DNA from: JAMQKA01 sp043951865
Lineage (GTDB): Bacteria; Bacteroidota; Rhodothermia; Balneolales; Balneolaceae
Reading direction: 5' to 3'
DNA length: 64,000 nucleotides
Assembly: GCF_043951865.1 (NCBI RefSeq)
Contig: NZ_JBINJF010000005.1
Span: 1-64,000, forward strand
This document shows, in pieces, positions 28,201 to 36,800 of this stretch. Position 1 is the first letter of the stretch; every line of letters starts with the position of its first letter. The notes below the pieces were generated by a model. It was given only the letters and a program-made list of their open reading frames with translations, did no database searches and was not told where the DNA came from. The translations under genes were made by a program, and so were the position numbers.

Positions 28201-28728
28201 TCCTTTGACCAGTACATTCACCCCGGGCAATGTCTCCCCGGTACCGGCATCCGTCACCGTTCCCCGTACCGTTTCCATCTGTTTTACCCTCTTGTTGTCA
28301 AGTATCCGTCGAATTACCAGGACATCACGGCTGGAGGGAAGCACGGCCTCCAATCCCGTTCCGGAGAGCAGGGTATGCAACGCTTTAAAAACGGAAACGT
28401 TCTCAAAGTCAGCGTTGACCTTTTTGTTCGGTACATGTCGAACTTCAAGCGCCAATCCCACATTTACCTCGTCCGCCAACAACTGAAGTGCCGAAACAAG
28501 CGTAACCTCATGCAGTTTTAGCGAAACCTTTCGTTGTGAATTGGAGGCAGGTTCATTCGCGACCAGCTGTGGCTGATGACGTTCATCCTCATCCGAAGTC
28601 TGCAGATAGGAACCTGAGGCAAAGCCCGCTTGGGCGAGCATGCAGAAACAAAGCAAAAACAGGGCCATCTCTTTGATCCAAATTCCAAGCCTGTCCAGTA
28701 CTGTCACCGTTCTATTATATCTATCCAT
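25225..28728 (-). CDS. SusC/RagA-family TonB-linked transporter with STN domain (locus C)
   Basis: This 1167-residue outer-membrane importer has a signal segment at about 19-40, then an STN domain at about 66-150 (VSLKLHEVTLVSALQLLADEVNVGLAL; VFKALHTLLSGTGLEAVLPSSRDVLVI). A beta domain (VRGTVTDAGTGETLPGVNV), a plug (VVVGYGTQRREDVVSGIST; VLKDAAATAIYGARGSNGV) and a barrel ending in SYSLGINLKF follow. It closely resembles SusC B in the N-terminal signalling part but diverges in the barrel loops, suggesting a shared regulator with different ligands. It lies 26 bp downstream of fecR C. The STN domain should contact FecR C to release sigma C. Confidence 0.97.
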   Translation of the reverse strand: MDRYNRTVTVLDRLGIWIKEMALFLLCFCMLAQAGFASGSYLQTSDEDERHQPQLVANEPASNSQRKVSLKLHEVTLVSALQLLADEVNVGLALEVRHVPNKKVNADFENVSVFKALHTLLSGTGLEAVLPSSRDVLVIRRILDNKRVKQMETVRGTVTDAGTGETLPGVNVLVKGTTTGTSTDSEGGFELNVPSLQDTLVFSFIGYQTQEVPINGRTDIDVALQSQAISGEELVVVGYGTQRREDVVSGISTVNTDNLNLSDQNTPQAGDLLKGRVSGVRIQDGTGAAGSPPIIRVRGTSSVNAGVEPLIVVDGFPVGTGFPQTLNPDDIGSITVLKDAAATAIYGARGSNGVVLVETKNAASGMSEFTYSSSLLIKELPESWRPQMLNAEEAVQFNIERIRELDEFNNVSTPTPIPQRFLDAQEALERGELSPEGTDWLDEFIQEGRSSFSHNHNFNYRGGNENLRAFISGGYLEEKSLLPSDDFQRFSLRSNIDADLSESIQMGLNLNGMRTENNRIPSDGHRSGLWAAITGSPLISPYDEDGNLIPFVPGDAPGFFARPNPIFQAKEELDRVINRDLQANLDFDVGITDNLHYAPRIYVRQLTSETEQFQPTTIGQISIAGPGDLSRGGPPQNNNATNQIFKLENWGIDNILRYTRSMGAHDFNVTLGQTAQKETGVTDQMNGAIFPSDEIVNFAEAAELNGFSSDYEWSLLAVFGQIKYDYQDKYLAELNFRREGSSRLGANNRYGNFPSGALGWRISNENFYPDDAFIDEILLRGSYGKTGNNAIGNFDALGRLASVRAVFGDNVREAKSLSAISNEDLQWETAEQWQIGTTLRMLNNSITMEVEYWNKTTKNMLFNVNTPGASGFQSTRVNIGEMVNKGVDASINAFKDFNGGVQWNSNLNISWTTNEVTKMPAQIDRLRFGGRGGTNVVQVGDEVGALWGLVRVGLFNEETANDPNTANFAGLPKVPGTNHYKDLNGDGVIDRTNDMTVIGDPTPDVILGFNNQLSYRNFSFSVLLSSMLGYQIMPTIRDVDLNQVARWNVSTLVLDRWQSPENPGNGFVPRSEVNANSREWMDDWLEPGDHLWIKNIKLSYSLPSQISQKIGTSQVRFIFTIDNVARFDNYSGFNPEVSASSDPVQPGIDSYVNPLARSYSLGINLKF

Positions 28729-28754
28729 ATCATCCCGTTATTTTTATTTACAGA

Positions 28755-29783
28755 TCAAGATTTTACGTTATCTTTTACCCAAATTACGCTGTTGTCTTTT
28801 CTCTCATAATCTATGTGAAGCGTCATGGAGACCACCTCCAATACCTTTTCTACAGACCCATACTGGAAATCCGTCGAGAGAGTCAGCCTTTTCAACTCTT
28901 CATCCGAATAGTTAAATGAAAGGTCAAATATTCGACTCAACTGCAGGCTTACCTTGTCAAGCGGGGCCTCATTAAACTCGAGTCGTTTGTTCATCCAGCT
29001 CAAATAGTTGTTCACGCCAAATTCATCAACCTGGATCGTGCGCTGTTCCAGATCGATATAGCCAAATTGTCCCGGTACCAGCTCGGTGGCCTCCTCCTCA
29101 TTCTGTCGCTCTGTCCACATCGAAACTTTTCCTTCTGTTACAGCTACTTGCACGTTATCTTCATCAGGATCCGCTTTGACGTTAAATGCGGTACCTAAAT
29201 CCTTGATGGAAGCACCCGGCGTGTGAATTACAAAAGGCCGTGTTTCATCATGAATCACTTCAAAGTACGCTTCACCAGTCAGTGTCACCTCTCGCTCGGA
29301 TCGCCCGTAGCCCTCTGATATTTGAATCTGGGCATTGCTGTTTAACCGGATCTTCGTCCCATCACTTAAGGAGAGAAGCTTGTGCTGATCTTCTCCCGCC
29401 TTATACAGTACAGGTTGTTCGGCGACCTGGGATTGCTGATTCATATCTGCCCAGTTGCTAAAAACTACAACGCTTGAGACCAGTACTACGAGAGCGACGG
29501 CTGCGACTTGCCAGTAGTAATTCGATTTTCTGCCCGAAGGAGTAAGATATCTGTCAGCTGGAGGGGCTTCGATTCCACTTTCAATTGTATCCCACATCTT
29601 CTCCGACCGTATTTCTGACATCAGCGGCGTAATACGTTCATCCTTGAGGAGATCAATATCCTGGTCCAATTTCTTTTTCAGAAATGCTTTACCCTCCGGC
29701 TTGCTGAACCAGTCCAGAACCTTCCCGGCCTCCTCGGCAGAACAAGTATTCCTAAAAAATCTTTCTACTTTTTCAAGATCCAT
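28755..29783 (-). CDS. FecR-family anti-sigma factor (locus C)
   Basis: This 342-residue FecR protein has a cytoplasmic N-terminal part (VERFFRNTCSAEEAGKVLDWFSK), a transmembrane helix at about 89-107 (WQVAAVALVVLVSSVVVFS) and a periplasmic FecR domain (KLLSLSDGTKIRLNSNAQI; TGEAYFEVIHDETRPFVIHT; IKDLGTAFNVKA). The C-terminal DUF4974-like domain includes LDKVSLQLSRIFDLSFNY. It should inhibit sigma C and read SusC C occupancy. Unlike locus A, it is separated from the sigma gene by about 455 bp and has its own bipartite promoter-like motif. The anti-sigma/transport operon is therefore probably switched on by sigma C itself. Confidence 0.95.
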   Translation of the reverse strand: MDLEKVERFFRNTCSAEEAGKVLDWFSKPEGKAFLKKKLDQDIDLLKDERITPLMSEIRSEKMWDTIESGIEAPPADRYLTPSGRKSNYYWQVAAVALVVLVSSVVVFSNWADMNQQSQVAEQPVLYKAGEDQHKLLSLSDGTKIRLNSNAQIQISEGYGRSEREVTLTGEAYFEVIHDETRPFVIHTPGASIKDLGTAFNVKADPDEDNVQVAVTEGKVSMWTERQNEEEATELVPGQFGYIDLEQRTIQVDEFGVNNYLSWMNKRLEFNEAPLDKVSLQLSRIFDLSFNYSDEELKRLTLSTDFQYGSVEKVLEVVSMTLHIDYERKDNSVIWVKDNVKS

Positions 29784-30238
29784 ATTAATTGTTACTTGGC
29801 TCTTTATTACTTAGTACGTTTTCACAAAGGGAAAGTATTAGATCGATTTCAAATAAATTTTAAAACGGGCTGCAGCTTACTTCTCTATGTTCCATACATT
29901 TCCGCTTCTGTTCTGTATCCTATCATAAATTCATGAGGGAGGGGAGATCAACTGGGAGAAGCCCGACAAGAGGGCAAAACAAGTTTAGGATGTCTCCTCG
30001 TTAAAGGCTGGGCTATTCTTGGCGATAGAATTGTTTAAATCCTTTTTTAAAAGCCATGAACGGCTTTTTGTATGAACACAAACGAATCCTAACCACGGGC
30101 GATTAGGTATCGGTTATCGGGAATTAGTTATTGGTTTTTACCAATTAACGAAACACGCCTGCGTTGTGTTTGTTGGTACAGCTTGCATACGAATCAATGT
30201 AGTTTGGGAAGAATGCAGACTAGGAGTCCGACAGACTC
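29784..30238. other. Gap between sigma C and fecR C
   Basis: About 455 bp contain no supported gene. The fecR-proximal part holds promoter motif 1. The middle contains a TTAGTTATT-type segment (30119-30134) related to the inverted repeat at 13257-13350. The far end runs into the hairpin overlapping the sigma stop codon. The remainder shows nothing recognisable. Confidence 0.5.
29805..29840 (-). promoter_or_regulatory. Shared bipartite promoter-like motif 1 upstream of fecR C
   Basis: On the minus strand this reads TAATACT, 14 variable bases, ACGTACTAAGTAATA, about 20-55 bp before the fecR C ATG. It is the twin of the motif at 21566-21601 upstream of susC B, with identical spacing. It is a candidate promoter for the locus C ECF sigma factor, since sigma C is the only such factor encoded next to either copy. 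Confidence 0.65.
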
Positions 30239-30242
30239 CTAG
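30220..30242 (-). terminator. Perfect 9-bp stem-loop overlapping the sigma C stop codon
   Basis: CTAGGAGTC (30220-30228) and GACTCCTAG (30234-30242) form a perfect stem with a 5-base loop. It includes the TAG stop of the sigma gene. There is no U-tract after it on the minus strand, so it may be a weak terminator, an RNA 3'-end stabiliser or a factor-dependent stop. Confidence 0.45.
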
Positions 30243-30802
30243 ATTATGTCTCTCTTTCCCAGGTATTCCCGAATAAATTTTGAGCTGCGATAATATTGTG
30301 TTTTTACCGTATGGATTGACACGTTGTTTTTTTCAGCTATTTCAGCATTTGTAAGTCCCTCAAAACTGCGCATTTTGAACACTTTCCGTTGAGCGGGGGT
30401 CAGTTTTTTGAGAGCTTGAATCACCAAGTCTTTATATTCGGCCAGGATGAGTTCTTCAATAGTGGAATTGCGAAGGCGATTATCTTCTGAGAGCTTTTTA
30501 TACCCGTCTTTGACTTTATTTCTGGTCTTTCTCTTTCGAATCATGTCAATAACATGATTTTTCAACATGGAAAAAAGCAGTCCCTTGATGGAGCGAGCCG
30601 GATCCAGCTCTTTCCTCTTTTTCCATAATTTCAGGAAAATATCCTGTATTGCGTCCTCGGCAAAGGCTTCATCCTTCAGGTAGCGTTTTGCCACGTAATA
30701 GAGCTGCTCATGATATCGTTCATAGATTTCTCTAAGTGCATGTTTCTTACCCTTCCGAATTTTTTTGACCAGTTCGCTGTCACTCATATTATTGATACTC
30801 AT
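30239..30802 (-). CDS. ECF (sigma-70 family) sigma factor (locus C)
   Basis: This ECF sigma factor has 187 residues from the ATG at 30802; an upstream TTG or the ATG at 30787 are alternatives. Region 2 comprises LVKKIRKGKKHALREIYERYHEQL, AKRYLKDEAFAEDAIQDIFLKLWKKR and DPARSIKGLLFSMLKNHVIDMIRKRKTRN. Region 4 comprises LTPAQRKVFKMRSFEGLTNAEIA and NNVSIHTVKTQYYRSSKFIREYL. Domains are of normal size and spacing. It stands alone before a 455-bp gap and then fecR C. It is the best candidate to recognise promoter motif 1, found before both fecR C and susC B. Its own promoter region carries motif 2, shared with sigma A. Confidence 0.94.
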   Translation of the reverse strand: MSINNMSDSELVKKIRKGKKHALREIYERYHEQLYYVAKRYLKDEAFAEDAIQDIFLKLWKKRKELDPARSIKGLLFSMLKNHVIDMIRKRKTRNKVKDGYKKLSEDNRLRNSTIEELILAEYKDLVIQALKKLTPAQRKVFKMRSFEGLTNAEIAEKNNVSIHTVKTQYYRSSKFIREYLGKRDII

Positions 30803-30911
30803 CCCATTCACCTTAACCAAATGAGTTCATCTCGAAAAATTCGGCAAGTCCCATTTATCTTCTGGAAAGACATGGAATCGCAAAATCCCCACCTACCTCT
30901 ACACTGTATAA

Positions 30912-30936
30912 GAGACGACAGAGATGGGCTTCTACT
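30912..30936 (-). promoter_or_regulatory. Shared bipartite promoter-like motif 2 upstream of sigma C
   Basis: On the minus strand this reads AGTAGAA, 13 variable bases, GTCTC, continuing TTATACA, about 110 bp upstream of the sigma C ATG. The same blocks and spacing lie before sigma A and before the region F isomerase gene. Confidence 0.55.
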
Positions 30937-31019
30937 CCTTTTACCGAATACAGCAGGACAAATAGCGGGATAAGCCTCTCTTGATGGCTTACTTAGAAGC
31001 ACTCAACAAGTTACTATCT

Positions 31020-31130
31020 GAGGACGTTGCAAAACCCTTAATTCCTTGTTCTGAGGGAGTTGAACTCCCGTTTACAAGGGCGTTGGCAAATCCCCTCCCA
31101 ACAAAATAGCAGGTTCTGCAAAGATCCCTG
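31020..31130 (+). repeat. Interspersed repeat family I, copy 2
   Basis: It starts GAGGACGTTGCAAAACCCTT, has the hairpin GGGAGTTGAACTCCC and ends GGTTCTGCAAAGATCCCTG. It aligns with the reverse complement of 21932-22050 throughout. The two GTTCTG segments near its ends are where the short copy at 59592-59638 appears to have lost its middle. Confidence 0.65.
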
Positions 31131-31134
31131 TCAT

Positions 31135-31935
31135 TTAGTTCAACCTCTTAATCCTGAAATTTCGGTATTCCACCTTCATGGGAGGGCCAACATGTACCTG
31201 GACGCCAAGCCGACCATCAAACCGGCGGTTAACCGTATCCCGATCGGTCGCGTCGCTCATCAACGCGCCATTGACGTAATGTTGCAGATGATTTCCCCTT
31301 GCTATTATGTGGTACTCATTCCAGTTGCCATTATTTATATTGGCCTTCAGAGAATCCACATTTCCCAAAGAGCCAACGACATTTCTTGCAGTCCACTGAT
31401 TATTCTGAATGTAGGTCTCCAGGGAGTCTGTTTCGGGCATCGGCGGGAGGATCACCTTTTCACCAATCGCCGCCAGTGTGGTACGCCTGCGCTCTTCATA
31501 ATTCATCCCGGTGTACCGGTTCTGGCCGTCCAGGTCTGCCTGGTATCCTCGCAGGGCATAGGGCACTCCCTCAACCCGTTCACTCCGGTAATTGATTCCG
31601 CTGTTTCCATCCGCCGAGATCCGGTACTCAACCTTAAGCTCAAAGTCAGATGGCATATCTCCCTGCCAGATGATAAAGCTGTTTCGGTCAAGTAGTGTAC
31701 TGGGGGTCACCTCTCCGACCAATGCGCCATCTTCGACACGCCAGTAGGTTGGATCACCTTCCCATCCATCTAGCGTTTTTCCGTTGAATATTTTCTTAAA
31801 TCCGTCTTCTGCTGGAGTTGCCTCATCGGGTTCGCCGCAACCAACAACAGCAGTAAGCAATATGGTCCAAAGGAAGCAATGAGCAAACATATTATGAGCG
31901 AACTTCGATATCTCTTCATTAATTCTTGTATACAT
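31135..31935 (-). CDS. DUF1080 (3-keto-disaccharide hydrolase family) lipoprotein
   Basis: This lipoprotein has 266 residues from the ATG at 31935; a TTG four codons upstream is less likely. The signal peptide ends in LLTAVVGCGEP. The body is one DUF1080/PF06439 jelly-roll domain: GFKKIFNGKTLDGWEGDPTYW, DGALVGEVTPS, FIIWQGDMPSDFELKVEYRI, NSGINYRSE, GYQADLD, NEYHIIARGNHLQHYVNGALM and GRLGVQVHVGPPMKVEYRNFRI. Family members are linked to cleavage of 3-keto-glycosides after sugar oxidation. It is preceded by a strong terminator behind SusD D, so it is probably a separate unit or read through from locus D. A second paralogue sits at 41323-42129. It could instead be a lectin-like binding protein. 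Confidence 0.88.
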   Translation of the reverse strand: MYTRINEEISKFAHNMFAHCFLWTILLTAVVGCGEPDEATPAEDGFKKIFNGKTLDGWEGDPTYWRVEDGALVGEVTPSTLLDRNSFIIWQGDMPSDFELKVEYRISADGNSGINYRSERVEGVPYALRGYQADLDGQNRYTGMNYEERRRTTLAAIGEKVILPPMPETDSLETYIQNNQWTARNVVGSLGNVDSLKANINNGNWNEYHIIARGNHLQHYVNGALMSDATDRDTVNRRFDGRLGVQVHVGPPMKVEYRNFRIKRLN

Positions 31936-31980
31936 GAGCTTCCTCAATCAAAAATTTCAATTAAAACAATTGTCTTGGGT

Positions 31981-32014
31981 AAAAAAATAGGGAGAGCTTT
32001 TGCAAGCCCTCCCT
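31981..32014 (-). terminator. Rho-independent terminator after susD D
   Basis: On the minus strand the stem AGGGAGGGCTT/AAGCTCTCCCT (32004-32014 and 31989-31999, one mismatch) with a 4-base loop is followed by TATTTTTTT. It lies about 40 bp past the susD D stop and separates locus D from the DUF1080 gene. Confidence 0.85.
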
Positions 32015-32051
32015 TTAAAAGATCTACATGTTAATTATTGGTTTAGATCAC

Positions 32052-33764
32052 TTATTGATAGAAACTATTTTGTGTGATCTGACCCTGGGTATTCTGAATC
32101 TCACCTACTGGTATAGGCAGAACCAGTTCAGCTGGAGAAGAAATATCAATGTTGCTAATTCCTTCAACATTGCCCTCTTTTGCTATACGATCATCATGGA
32201 AGGTAACCAAAACATCATGAGCAAAGGAGAGCGTACCATCATTATAATGTGAAAATCGGAACAGGTCCATTATACTATGCCCCTCGGCCAACAGCTCCAC
32301 AGTCCGTTCCATAAAGATAGCTCGGCCCAAATTATCACTATCCAAAAAGGTTCCTTCAAGGATAAATGGTACAGGATAATCGGTATCAAGTGTCGCAATA
32401 CTGGTAGGAGCCATACCTGCACGCTCACGGATATCATTGATATACCCAATAGCAGCAACGTCATCGCCCCCATCTCCTCGCTGCCAGTGCGCCTCTGCCA
32501 AAGCTAACAAAGCATCAGCATACCGAAATATTACAAGATTACCATCCTGTTCACCGTCACTAGCAATCTGACTCGGCCAATAGTACTTTTTAATTGTGGC
32601 AATAGAGTCACTTGACACAGAAAAAGGCGTGTGTGCTACACCTCCGAATGTTGCATTGGACGGGTCAGCTGTCCAATAGAACATATCCGTGTATCGTTCA
32701 TCATTGGCGGTATCAAAGAAATCCCAAACCTGGTATGAAGGATATATCCCCTCGTTAGATCCATCTACCGTTGTTGGCATACCGGGAAAATTATCCTGCA
32801 TAATGCCGTTGTCAGCGTAATGATGAGGAATAACCATATCCAAAAAATCTGCATCAGGCTGACCGGCCACACTATTTGAGTACTCGAGCTCAAAAATGGA
32901 CTCGTCGTTATAATTATTATCAGGATTAAAGATATCGATATATTCACCCTGTGGCAGAAGCGAATATTCGCCAGCCAATGATTCCAGGGCAGAAATCGCA
33001 CCTGTATAATCACCTGTTAATAACCGTGTTTTACCCAATAGGAAGTTTGCCGCCCCGGCAGTAGCACGTCCAAGATCGGTGCTACCTTTAGAGGGTAGTG
33101 AAGTAGCATCCTCAAGGTCACTGATAATTTGTGCATATACTTCACTTTCTGAAGCACGCACTTTATCAAGAGCTGCTGCAGGAGAAGAAGTCTCCTCCGT
33201 CACAAGCGGTACGCCTGTGCCGTCTACATCACTCCAGAGCTGAACCAGGTTGAAATATGATACAGCACGAATAAATTTGGCTTCGTTCAAGATCCGATCA
33301 CGCTGATTGCTATTTTCCCATTCTATATCATCTATTCGGGTAATAACAGTGTTTGCAGTATTGACCGTCTCGTAAAATCCCCCCCAAATTTGTTCGGGTA
33401 TGGTATTACTGGGGTTTACAAACCAGCCCATTACGTTCTGGGCATCAATACCCGGAAGATTGGGATCAAACATCCGGTTGGTCGCATAGCCACGGGTCTC
33501 TTTCAACAGTAAATTTGTGTTAACACCATCACCAAGTCCCAACACTCCTCTCAAATCAGTATAAGCAGCTGCTAAGGCCGCCTCAAAGTGAGAGGGTTGT
33601 TCAAAATAATTGGCTGTGGTAGTAAACGAAGCCGGGTCCGGACTTAAATAGTTGTCTGTATCGCACCCGGTCCAAAGGAACATGACCGCGCAGAGCATCA
33701 CAGCCGCTGGCCACACCCTCAGAATTCGGTATCGAACTTTATTAGTTTTATTAGATAATTCCAT
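32052..33764 (-). CDS. SusD/RagB-family glycan-binding lipoprotein (locus D)
   Basis: The product has 570 residues from the ATG at 33764; a GTG 13 codons upstream would place extra residues before the signal peptide. The lipoprotein signal is RILRVWPAAVMLCAVMFLWTGC. SusD blocks are TTANYFEQPSHFEAALAAAYTDL, ILNEAKFIRAVSYFNLVQLW, RATAGAANFLLGKTRLL, FMERTVELLAEGHSIMDLFRF and LVLPIPVGEIQNTQGQITQN. It is longer than the other three SusD proteins here and less similar to them. It lies 43 bp downstream of susC D and is followed by a terminator. Locus D has no sulfatase, so its substrate may differ from loci A-C. Confidence 0.95.
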   Translation of the reverse strand: MELSNKTNKVRYRILRVWPAAVMLCAVMFLWTGCDTDNYLSPDPASFTTTANYFEQPSHFEAALAAAYTDLRGVLGLGDGVNTNLLLKETRGYATNRMFDPNLPGIDAQNVMGWFVNPSNTIPEQIWGGFYETVNTANTVITRIDDIEWENSNQRDRILNEAKFIRAVSYFNLVQLWSDVDGTGVPLVTEETSSPAAALDKVRASESEVYAQIISDLEDATSLPSKGSTDLGRATAGAANFLLGKTRLLTGDYTGAISALESLAGEYSLLPQGEYIDIFNPDNNYNDESIFELEYSNSVAGQPDADFLDMVIPHHYADNGIMQDNFPGMPTTVDGSNEGIYPSYQVWDFFDTANDERYTDMFYWTADPSNATFGGVAHTPFSVSSDSIATIKKYYWPSQIASDGEQDGNLVIFRYADALLALAEAHWQRGDGGDDVAAIGYINDIRERAGMAPTSIATLDTDYPVPFILEGTFLDSDNLGRAIFMERTVELLAEGHSIMDLFRFSHYNDGTLSFAHDVLVTFHDDRIAKEGNVEGISNIDISSPAELVLPIPVGEIQNTQGQITQNSFYQ

Positions 33765-33807
33765 AGTGATTATTCCATAATTTTTTTTGCAATTAGAAAA
33801 CACCCTC

Positions 33808-36800
33808 TTACAGGCCTATTTCTAGACCTAATGAAAACGTTGTTGCAAGCGGATAAGAAGAAAAATCTCGTCCGAGAGAAAGGTTTCCGGTCTGCCCATT
33901 ATCCTGTGCTTCGGGATTACCCGGATATGAGGTTATGATCCAGGGGTTATCCACCGACATGTACACATTAGAGTTTTTGGTGCCGGCAAATCCAGATGGC
34001 AGGTTATACCGGAGCGTTACATTACGCACCCACACATTCGTACCATCATAAATGTTGAGCGTATGCTGACCACGATAGCGCGTACGAGCCTCTGACGGTC
34101 CTAGAGGAGTTGGATGCCTTCCATCACCAGGTTCTGCTTCAGAACGGTAGAAATTATTGGCATAATCCGCGGCTACATTGAACAATCCATCGATGTTAAG
34201 AGCAGTACGGAAGTACTCTCTGCGATTGATATCATGGCCTATGCTACCGGTAACATTAAAACGGAAATCCCAGTTTTTATATCGTATGGTATTCACCATT
34301 CCAAATGTCCAATCGGGATGTGGATTACCAATCACAGCAAAATCACCTTCAGGAGGTGGACCAGGGGTAATCTGACCGTCCCCATTTACATCCAAAAATA
34401 TCAAGTTCCCCGGAATCGCTCCTGAATATTTGGGCACATTGGAATCTGCTATCTGCTCTGGAGTGTACAGGGCATATCCATCGGGTACTACATGTCCGAG
34501 GTGTAACGCCATAGGATCACCCACGCGTGTAATGTGGGCAGGCTGTCCTTCTGCTCCTGCACCATAAATTGGAGCTCCATTTGGCAATGAAGTAATCTCA
34601 TTGCGATACATTGACCAGTTCAGGTCTGTTAACCATGAAAAATCATCGCGTTCGACGTTAACAGTATTGAGAGTAACCTCAAGCCCCCAGGTTTCCATAT
34701 CACCCAGGTTCTCGGTTACTGAGCCAAATCCGGAACTTGTCGGCAGGTTGCGGTTCAAAAGCATATCGGAGTTAGTCCGATTGAAATATTCGACGGTAAG
34801 ATTCATCCGATAATTCAGTAAAGAAGCATCCACACCAACATTAACCTCCTTTAAACGCTCCCACGTCAGGTTGGGATTGGCAAGTGAAACAATTTTCCGT
34901 CCACCTGCAACCGAGCCATTGTTAAACATATAGTCCGCTTGCTCAACGGTTCCCAACGCAGAGTAATTACCTATTTGGTTATTACCACTGAATCCGTATG
35001 AACCACGCATACGCAATTCATCGAAGGTCTCGGAATTAAAAAATTCCTCGTTGTGCACATTCCATGCAACCGCAGCTGAAGGGAAATTGCCCCAGCGATT
35101 TTCACTACCAAAGCGTGAAGAACCGTCAGCGCGGAAGGTGGCAGTAAATATGTACCGGTCTAACAGGTTATAGTTTGCCCGCCCCAGCCAAGACATCATT
35201 GACCACTCTGATTCTAAACTATTACCGGTAAGATCAGAAGCAACGTTCAATGTACGTATCTCATCATCGGGAAACTCTCCATTAAATTGGGAGGTGTATC
35301 TGTATCCAGTCTGAACACTATATCCTGCTAATGCGTCCAATGTACCGGGACCAAGTTCCCTGTTAAAGTTGACGGTTATTTCACCCAACAGGCTGTTGTC
35401 TCTAGAATCGTTGATATATCCTATAGGCGTTACCGGTGGGTTACTATTAATTCCACCAAAAGTTGATGGCCTGAAGTACTCTTCTGTAGAAAGACCCCAA
35501 TCCACGTTCCCACTGGCACGTGCGGTCAGCCCTTCCATAAACTCATAGTTCATAAAGGCGGTACCAATTCCTCGTATACCATCAAAGCTTTGATCAAGAT
35601 TTTCAAGTACGTAGAGTGGGTTCGGATGTTGCCAGGTTCCCGGACTTCGTACATGTTGCTGAGGATAAACAGTAAGTTCACCGTCGACATAAGCAGGTCC
35701 AAGAGGACTCATCATCATAGGAGAACCTTGTACTGAACCACGGCCCTCTTCAGCGACATCGGGAAGATTTCTTTTCGTATAACTGGGAGCTAGTTTTAGT
35801 CCAACAGTAAGTTTGTCTGACAGCGATGCCTCCAGGTTCGCACGAAGGCTTACCCTGTCAAACGAAGTATGTTTAATAACACCTTGGTCGCTACGAACAT
35901 TAGCAGAAAAATAGGAGCGAATGGATTCGTTACCGCCACTGATAGAAACGTTAGCATCATAACTTATTGCATTGTCCTGGCGGACGGTCTCAAACCATTC
36001 GGTATCATTGTAGTTCTGCGGATTGGCATACACATCAGGTAAAGGCGTACCTGCACCCATTCTATCTTCCCAGATAAAACGCCAAAAGGATGCGTACTCT
36101 TCAGCATTGGCCATATCGAATTTCATCCGTTCAATATCTTGTGAAACTGAAGTAGAGACATTCACATTGACCTGTCGTGCACCGGCAGATCCGCCTTTCG
36201 TTTCAATTACAACTACCCCATTGGAAGCACGAGAACCATATATAGCGGTAGCAGAAGCATCTTTTAATACCGTAATAGATTCTATATCCGAAGCTGGAAT
36301 ATCAGAGAGCGGGCTCCTGTAGTTCGCTGCTTGTTCTTGGTCTGGATTGGGTTGCGGCAGCGCAAAACCATCAACTACATACAGAGGAACCACTCCTGAG
36401 CCAGCACTACTGACACCACGAATCCGAACCTGAGCTCCAGACCCGGGAACACCCGTGGTCTTCTGAACGGTAACTCCGGCAATCTGTCCTTGCAGGACCT
36501 GTTCCGGACTGCTTACAGACAAACTCGATATATTTGCATTGTCTACAACTCCTACTGATCCAGTTACATCCTCACTTCGCTGGGTACCATATCCAACTAC
36601 TACGACATCTTCACCCATCACAGCCGCTGGAGTCATTTCTATATTGACGGTTTGACGACCGTTAATCGGTTCATTGACGGTTTCATACCCCACAAATGAA
36701 AAGACGAGTGTAGCGTCCAGTGAAGGTACATCTAGTGAATACTCACCATCTGCATCGCTAGAAGTACCAATCTGGGTGCCCTGAACTGAAATATTTACTC

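Larger units (their letters stand above)
30803..31134. other. Upstream region of sigma C
   Basis: About 330 bp without a gene lie between sigma C and the DUF1080 gene. It contains promoter motif 2 (30912-30936) and repeat family I copy 2 (31020-31130). Nothing else recognisable is seen. Confidence 0.5.
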
